This document shows, one piece after another, positions 58,931 to 64,000 of a stretch of 64,000 nt of DNA. The translations under genes were made by a program, and so were the position numbers. This DNA comes from Spiroplasma turonicum. GTDB lineage: Bacteria; Bacillota_I; Bacilli_A; Mycoplasmatales; Mycoplasmataceae. Each line of letters begins with the position of its first letter. Positions within the stretch are counted from its first letter, which is position 1. Under the pieces are notes generated by a model that worked only from the letters and a program-made list of their open reading frames with translations, ran no database searches and had not been told where the DNA came from. The DNA is taken from contig NZ_CP012328.1 of the NCBI RefSeq assembly GCF_001262715.1, positions 620,001 to 684,000 on the forward strand, read 5' to 3'.

Positions 58931-60312
58931 AGAATAAACAACCTTAAAGAGACCATATTAGTGATACTTTAAATACTAATATATTCAAAAGAAAGGTTGT
59001 TTTTTATGCCAAAAATAATAGATAAAAAGATAAAATTAATAGCTATAAAAAAATTTTTAAGTGGTGAAAAACCGAAGTCAATAAAAGAAGATTTAAATTT
59101 AAAAAGTGGCGTTGCTCAGATATATCAATGAGTAAAAAGATATAATATTAATGAATTAGAAAGCGAATTAGATTATTCGCCTTGTGAGGTTAATATTTAT
59201 ATGCAGAAAGATATAGAAAATAAATTACTTAAAAAAGAAAATCAAAAACTCGAAAAAGAGATTAAAAACTTAAAAAAAGAAAAATTGAAAGATAGGGCTA
59301 AAATAGAATTTTTGGAAAAGCGCATGCCTTCTTGCATGAATTTATCGAAAGAACAGATGAAGATACAGACAAGTAAGAAGGCTTGAAAAAATGATGCCTA
59401 TAATATTATTTTTTATGATAATTCAGTTGAGCTGAATTTAAAGGATAAATGTAAAGCACTTTTTGTAAATTACTCAAATTATGCTAAGTGAAAAATAAAA
59501 TATCATGATATTTTATCAAGAGGTAAGACAACTAAGTTAAAACGAAAGTATAATAAACGTGCGATTGAATTAATTAATAAGTTCACTAAATTAAATGGTG
59601 CTTCAGGCGCTCGCAATGTAAGTTCTTGAATTACGGACAATCATGCAGTTAACATTAGTTATAAAATAGTAAACGAACTAAGAAATAATAAACTTGTAAA
59701 ATTACCAAAAATTAAGAGAGTTGCAAAAAAATATACTAGTCAAAGGGGCAATGTTGTCCCAGACCTTATTAAAAAAGATTTTAAATCACAATATAATTTT
59801 CATAAAATTGGTTTAGATGGTTCTTATTTAGATCTTATAATAAATGGGAAAAAAACAAAAATATTAGGAGAATTTGCATACAATTGATACAATCGAGATA
59901 TGATTGCTTACAATTTTGATTTCAGTGAGAATTCGCAAGTAGTAAGTAAAACAATTATGGATATTATTAATGTAGTAAGTAATTATAAAGTTGATTATTC
60001 AATTATCCAAATGGATAGAGGTACAGCAAACACTTCTAATATAGTTAAAAACATAATTGAATGTTACCCAAATTTTGTTTTATCAATGTCAGAAGCTGGT
60101 TTTAAACATAATGCTCCGACAGAATCATTAAATGGTTGATTTAAGGAAAGTTTTTTTGCAGAATATGGAAATATATTTCTTAGTATCCAAGAATTTTTAA
60201 ATAAATTTGATGAATTTATTATTAAAAGAAACTCTTTACAAACTTACATATACAATAAAAAAAGAAGCCAAATAATATAAAATTTTCAGGTCTCTTTAAG
60301 GTTGTTTATTCT
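58931..60312 (+). mobile_element. IS3-like insertion sequence B, intact
   Basis: Perfect 24-bp terminal inverted repeats AGAATAAACAACCTTAAAGA(GACC) at 58931-58954 and 60289-60312. One transposase gene. GGT flanks it on both sides (58928-58930, 60313-60315), a 3-bp target duplication; the right GGT is the first three bases of insertion sequence C. Confidence 0.92.
59006..60280 (+). CDS. Transposase, DD(35)E, single frame
   Basis: A 424-residue transposase, relative of the one at 54588: both open MPKI-D-K/N-IK, have an N-terminal helix-turn-helix (GEKPKSIKEDLNLKSG), a Lys/Glu-rich coiled coil at about 65-110, and a DDE core. Core residues: GLDGSYLDL (Asp), IIQMDRG (Asp) and NAPTESLNGWFKESFF (Glu), with 35 residues between the last two, and SMSEAGFKHN between them. 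It is one open frame under code 4, without the OrfA/OrfB frameshift usual for IS3. AGAAAGG lies upstream of the ATG. Appears intact. Confidence 0.9.
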
Positions 60313-60330
60313 GGTCATCCCAAACTACAA

Positions 60331-61240
60331 TTATTTTAACAAATTACTCTTGTACATTTCTATAGGAGTAATTTTTAATTTATTTATTATTCTATTGTTT
60401 GAATAATTTCAGATAAAATTTTTCATTCAAGATAGAAGTTCTGTTTTGTTTAAAAATTTTTATCCTTTAAAATATTTTTGTTTAATAATATTAAAAAAAG
60501 TTTCTACTATTGCGTTTTGTCATGAAGCATAACCATCCATCATACTTTGTTGTATTTTATTTGCTTTACAAAAGTCCATCATACTAATACTTCTAAATTG
60601 GGCTCCTCTATCTGTATGGATAATTGAATTACATATATTGTAGTTATTTTTTAATATATATAGCGATTTTACTACTTCTTTTATAGTTTGATTACTCGAA
60701 AAATAAGTTTTTAGTGGTAATCTAGAATAAACATCAATATATGCAAACATATATAATTTAGAATTATTAAACTTAAATTCTGATATATCTAAACATATTT
60801 TTTCCAATGGTCTTGAAGCAAAACATTCTACTTTACCAGTAATTGGATTTTTCAATAAATTTGGAGCAGTATTTACAGGTTCTTTTTTGCCACTAACATA
60901 AGATTTTCACTTTCTACTTTTTTCACAATTATCAGGAAAAAGTCCTTGACTTTTCATTGAACTTAAAACTGTTTTTCTACCAATGCCAAATTTTAAAATT
61001 ATTTTTTATGACCTCATTTACGATGTGTACCATATTTTAAGTCACAATCATTAAATACTAGCTTTATAAATAGATCATAAGAAGTATTTCTTTTTGTTTT
61101 ATAATCTTTTGAACCATTATTAACTCAACTTTTATAAGATTTAAAGTTAATGTTTAATAAATTTAATAGTCATGAAAGTTTTATATTTTTTTGCAAGTAT
61201 TTACTTATTATTTTATAAAATTCAATGTTTATTTTTTGTT
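60331..61240 (-). pseudogene. IS150-like OrfB transposase, broken
   Basis: DDE integrase part of an IS3-family transposase: PLEKICLDISEFKF (first Asp), SIIHTDRGAQF (second Asp), SWQNAIVETFFNIIKQKYF (Glu), 35 residues between the last two. Two lesions: a one-base change in an A run near 61008 shifts the frame after GTHRKWGHKK, and TAA at 60460-60462 cuts off the last 43 codons. The gene overlaps OrfA in the -1 frame at an A-rich slippery region (AAAACAAAAAAT). Not functional as written. Confidence 0.88.
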
Positions 61241-61588
61241 TTTAAAATCCTTTACCAGAGATGCTGTAAACTTTTCCATAATTTCGACCTTATTAATTAA
61301 CTCTCTATTTTCCTTATTTTTATTTTGCATCTCTTTTCTTAAAAAATTTAACTCTTGTTTGATGTTTTCAAAGTTATTTTGTTTATCAATATTGGATTTT
61401 CTACCTCTTTTTTGATCAAATAAACCAGAAATTCCACTAGTTATATACCTATTCTGTCATTGATAAATAGTACATGGTTGTTTAATATTATATTTTTCTG
61501 CTATTTTTTTTGCACTTATGTCAGATGATAAAAATTCATTTACTATTTTCATTTTTTCATCTGCAGTAAATAGTTTTGTTTTAGCCAT
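61229..61588 (-). CDS. IS150-like OrfA
   Basis: A 119-residue protein: helix-turn-helix (TADEKMKIVNEFLSSDIS, KKIAEKYNIKQPCTIYQW), then GLFDQKRGRKS and a leucine-zipper-like coiled coil (FENIKQELNFLRKEMQ). It binds the IS ends and normally fuses to OrfB by -1 frameshifting. The frame is intact; the partner is not. Confidence 0.85.
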
Positions 61589-61702
61589 AAAAAAGACACC
61601 CTCCTATAAAAATTATATACATAATTTTTGTGTAGTTTGGGGTGACCCTTTATTTATTTATTGATTTGTATTTAATATTTAGTTGATTATTATTCATATT
61701 TA

Positions 61703-64000
61703 TTAACTTTCATCAATTATCTTACACATGTTTTTTATATAAAAGTCTCTTAATTTAATATTAAGTTTTTCTATAAACATTTCGTTTGGAAAAGAGGAGT
61801 TTCCACCAACTATAACATCTGATAATACACCACTACTTTCAAAGAATAAATCATCTTCTAAAACCCAATGTTTATTATAATCTTTATTTATGCCTAGACT
61901 TTCTCATATCTTAATAACTTTTGGCAAAGTATTTTCAATATTTCTTGAATATGGCAGAATATGAGAACCTTTGATTAAAGTATATCCGTTGTCATCTTTT
62001 CTAACAAATGCTTTTTTACCATCTTTAAACCTTTTAAATAAAATTGTTTGTGGTTTTATTATTTTTGCACTTGGAAATTTCTTAAGTCCAAAATTATATG
62101 GTAAATTTAGTTTACTTTTTTTAGAAACATTTATTATATTTTTTATATTATTTTTTATAAAATCTGAAATTGTTGGGTTGTTTATTTTTGTAATTTTTAA
62201 AAACTTAATGATGTCAAAACCTTTAAAATTTAATCCGGGATATTTGTATTCTATATCTAATTCTAATTTATGGATATCTACAATTTCAATGTCACTTTCA
62301 TTATTTCTATAAAGTTCATATCAATTATTTTTGTTTTTATCCATAATCAAAGTAAATATAATTTTTTTATTATTTTTTTTATTAAAGCAAACTAAATCTC
62401 ACGCTATAAAATTTTTAATCTCTTTAGAAACAATATAATTGTGCTGTTCTTTTAATTTAGATAGAAGTTCTTCTTCACATAAATTTTCAAATTCAATCGA
62501 AATACCTTTGAACTTTCTTACATCATTTTCAATTAACTCAGTTAATTGAAAACTATCAAAAACATTATTTAATCTATCTAATCAATAATTTTTAATATTT
62601 ATGTTTGTAGCTATGTCAATTACTTTAAGAACTTTATTGTCCTTCTTTCTTAACCCCCTACCTAATTGTTGCAAATAAATTGTCTTTGATTTAGTTGGTC
62701 TAAGAAATATTACATTAGAAATCTCAGGAATATCAATTCCTTCATTAAAAATATCTACAACACATAAAAAATTTAAATCTTTATTTCTAAATCTATTTAT
62801 TTTTTCATGTCTATTATTATCACCAGAAACTAAAAAATCTGAAATATATCCATTTTCAGTAAGTAATGAGTTAATTTTTTTTGCATGATCAATATTTATG
62901 CAAAATATTAAACTAGTTGAATTTTCATCAATATAGTTCTTTATAGATTCAACAACTAAATTATTCCTTATATCATTATCAGCTTTTAGAATAAGTCTAA
63001 TTTCATCCTTAAGATCAGATTCGTTTATAGTTATATTACTTTTATCTTTAATTAATATATACTTTATATCTGAAACTAATCTTTTTTCAATAGCTTCATA
63101 TAATTCCATTTTATATAACACATTATTAAAAACTTTTGTAATATCTGAAATACCATCTCTTCTTTCTGGTGTTGCTGTTAACGCAATATTATTTTTTGGT
63201 TTGAAATATTTATAAATAAAATCAAATGTATTAGTTTCAGATTCGTTATCATAATGATGTGCTTCGTCATAAAATATAATGTCGAAATTATCTGCTTTAA
63301 ATATATTTTTTAAGATCATATTTTTTAATAGTCTATTAGTAATGAATATATTTTTATCTCTAAAATCATCAAAGGTGTAATTATTTACATTTTCAGAGGT
63401 TATGTATAAACAATCATAGTTTTCTATAATTTCTTTAAATTTATCATGTGCATTTTTTAATATTTCAATTCTATGAGTTGTAAATAACATCTTTGAGTTC
63501 TTAAAACTTTTAATAAAATTCATGTACATAAAAACTGCTACAACTGTTTTACCGGTTCCAGTTGGTAAAATTACGCTGTGATTTTTGTGATCTAATTTAT
63601 CCACATTGTATCTATCTATAATTTCTTGTTGGAAATCGAATAATACATAATCTTTTAAATCTGATTGTATTATTTTATCTTTAATGAAGTAATCCCTCTC
63701 TCAAATTATTAGATCTTTTATATCAAGTTCATCAAAATCAATTAAGTCATAGTCACCGTTATTATTGAGCATATATTTAATATCTTTATAAGCATCTTCT
63801 TTTTGGCCTTCCAAAAGTAAAATAGAACTCTCTTTACCACTTAATCCTCTCAATGTAAAATTAGAGCTTCCATTAAATACTTCATAACTATTTTCGTTCT
63901 CAAAACAATAAAGTTTTTTATGGATTGGAAGTTCATTTTTCTTAACTACTTGTACTTTTATTTTTATAGAACCCTTATATTTATTATTTATTTCAAATAA
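61703..64000 (-). CDS. PLD-like nuclease plus SF2 helicase protein, N-terminus beyond window
   Basis: At least 765 residues; the start lies past the window edge. The visible N-terminal part has a phospholipase-D-type motif, HKKLYCF then NGSSNFTLRG (H-x-K ... N/G-S-S-N). Helicase motifs follow: FDFQQEIIDRY (Q), LPTGTGKTVVAV (I), TTHRIEILK (Ia), YDEAHHYD (II), LTATPERRDG (III), FLVSGDNN, IFNEGIDIPEI (V) and YLQQLGRGLRK (VI). The last 300 residues are unassigned, ending with GYTLIKGSHILPYSRN. Such PLD-DEAH proteins occur in restriction and antiphage loci. The adjacent decayed IS lies 56 bases behind its stop. Confidence 0.85.

Larger units (their letters stand above)
60313..61647 (-). mobile_element. 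IS3 family (IS150-like) insertion sequence C, decayed
   Basis: Terminal inverted repeats GGTCATCCCAAACTAC (60313-60328) and its complement with one mismatch (61632-61647). Two overlapping genes of the classical OrfA/OrfB form on the minus strand; OrfB has a frameshift and a stop. Confidence 0.88.

Noticed and set aside
60331-61240. Programmed second frameshift in OrfB of insertion sequence C
   Set aside because: IS3 elements use one shift at the OrfA/OrfB joint; the second break together with an in-frame TAA at 60460 points to decay.
61191-62312. Plus-strand frames of 74 and 113 residues
   Set aside because: They are antisense to IS150-like OrfA and to the helicase C-terminus respectively.

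Overview
The window comes from a very AT-rich mollicute. TGA is read as tryptophan throughout: nearly every long frame is broken by in-frame TGA codons at conserved Trp positions (for example in GlpK, OppB and the helicases) and is restored under genetic code 4. Lys-rich signal peptides with lipoboxes, spiralin-like and chitinase lipoproteins, a glycerol oxidase pathway and long-insert Opp ATPases point to the Spiroplasma/Entomoplasma/Mesoplasma group. No tRNA or rRNA gene was recognised.

Layout. 1-12 kb: a GH18-like lipoprotein cut by the window edge, a GNAT acetyltransferase, a 6-phosphogluconate dehydrogenase relic, a membrane J-domain protein, a GntR regulator, a small lipoprotein, a DEDDh exonuclease overlapping a UvrD-like helicase fused to a PD-(D/E)XK nuclease, and a tandem GH18 chitinase lipoprotein. 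12-16 kb: glycerol catabolism, with glpO-glpK divergent from glpF and palindromes in the shared promoter region. 16-21 kb: a spiralin-like lipoprotein, a small membrane protein, a lipoprotein and a TauE/SafE transporter. 21.6-30.2 kb: the oligopeptide importer oppB-C-D-F-A, whose two ATPases carry very large insertions.

30.6-42.1 kb is a tandem duplication (offset about 5.5 kb) of an ABC exporter, a lipoprotein and a membrane permease-like protein. The permease copies are nearly identical, the lipoproteins have diverged, and one ABC copy is a pseudogene truncated at an insertion-sequence relic.

42.5-64 kb is a defence island, almost all on the minus strand. It holds (i) an SF1 helicase with a Vsr-like nuclease end plus a one-TM partner; (ii) a compressed operon running HEPN, nucleotidyltransferase, adenine methyltransferase, PD-(D/E)XK nuclease, AIPR protein, DUF262 protein, HEPN, HNH nuclease; (iii) the decayed N-terminus of a Cas9-like protein; and (iv) a PLD-nuclease/SF2-helicase protein running off the right edge. 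Three insertion sequences with D-D-35-E transposases sit here: one splits the nucleotidyltransferase gene with a 3-bp target duplication, and another is inserted exactly at the end of the third. Relics of the same elements are scattered through the window.

The best candidate for an undescribed system is the operon at 47316-56995, which joins restriction-modification genes to AIPR, DUF262 and two HEPN genes.
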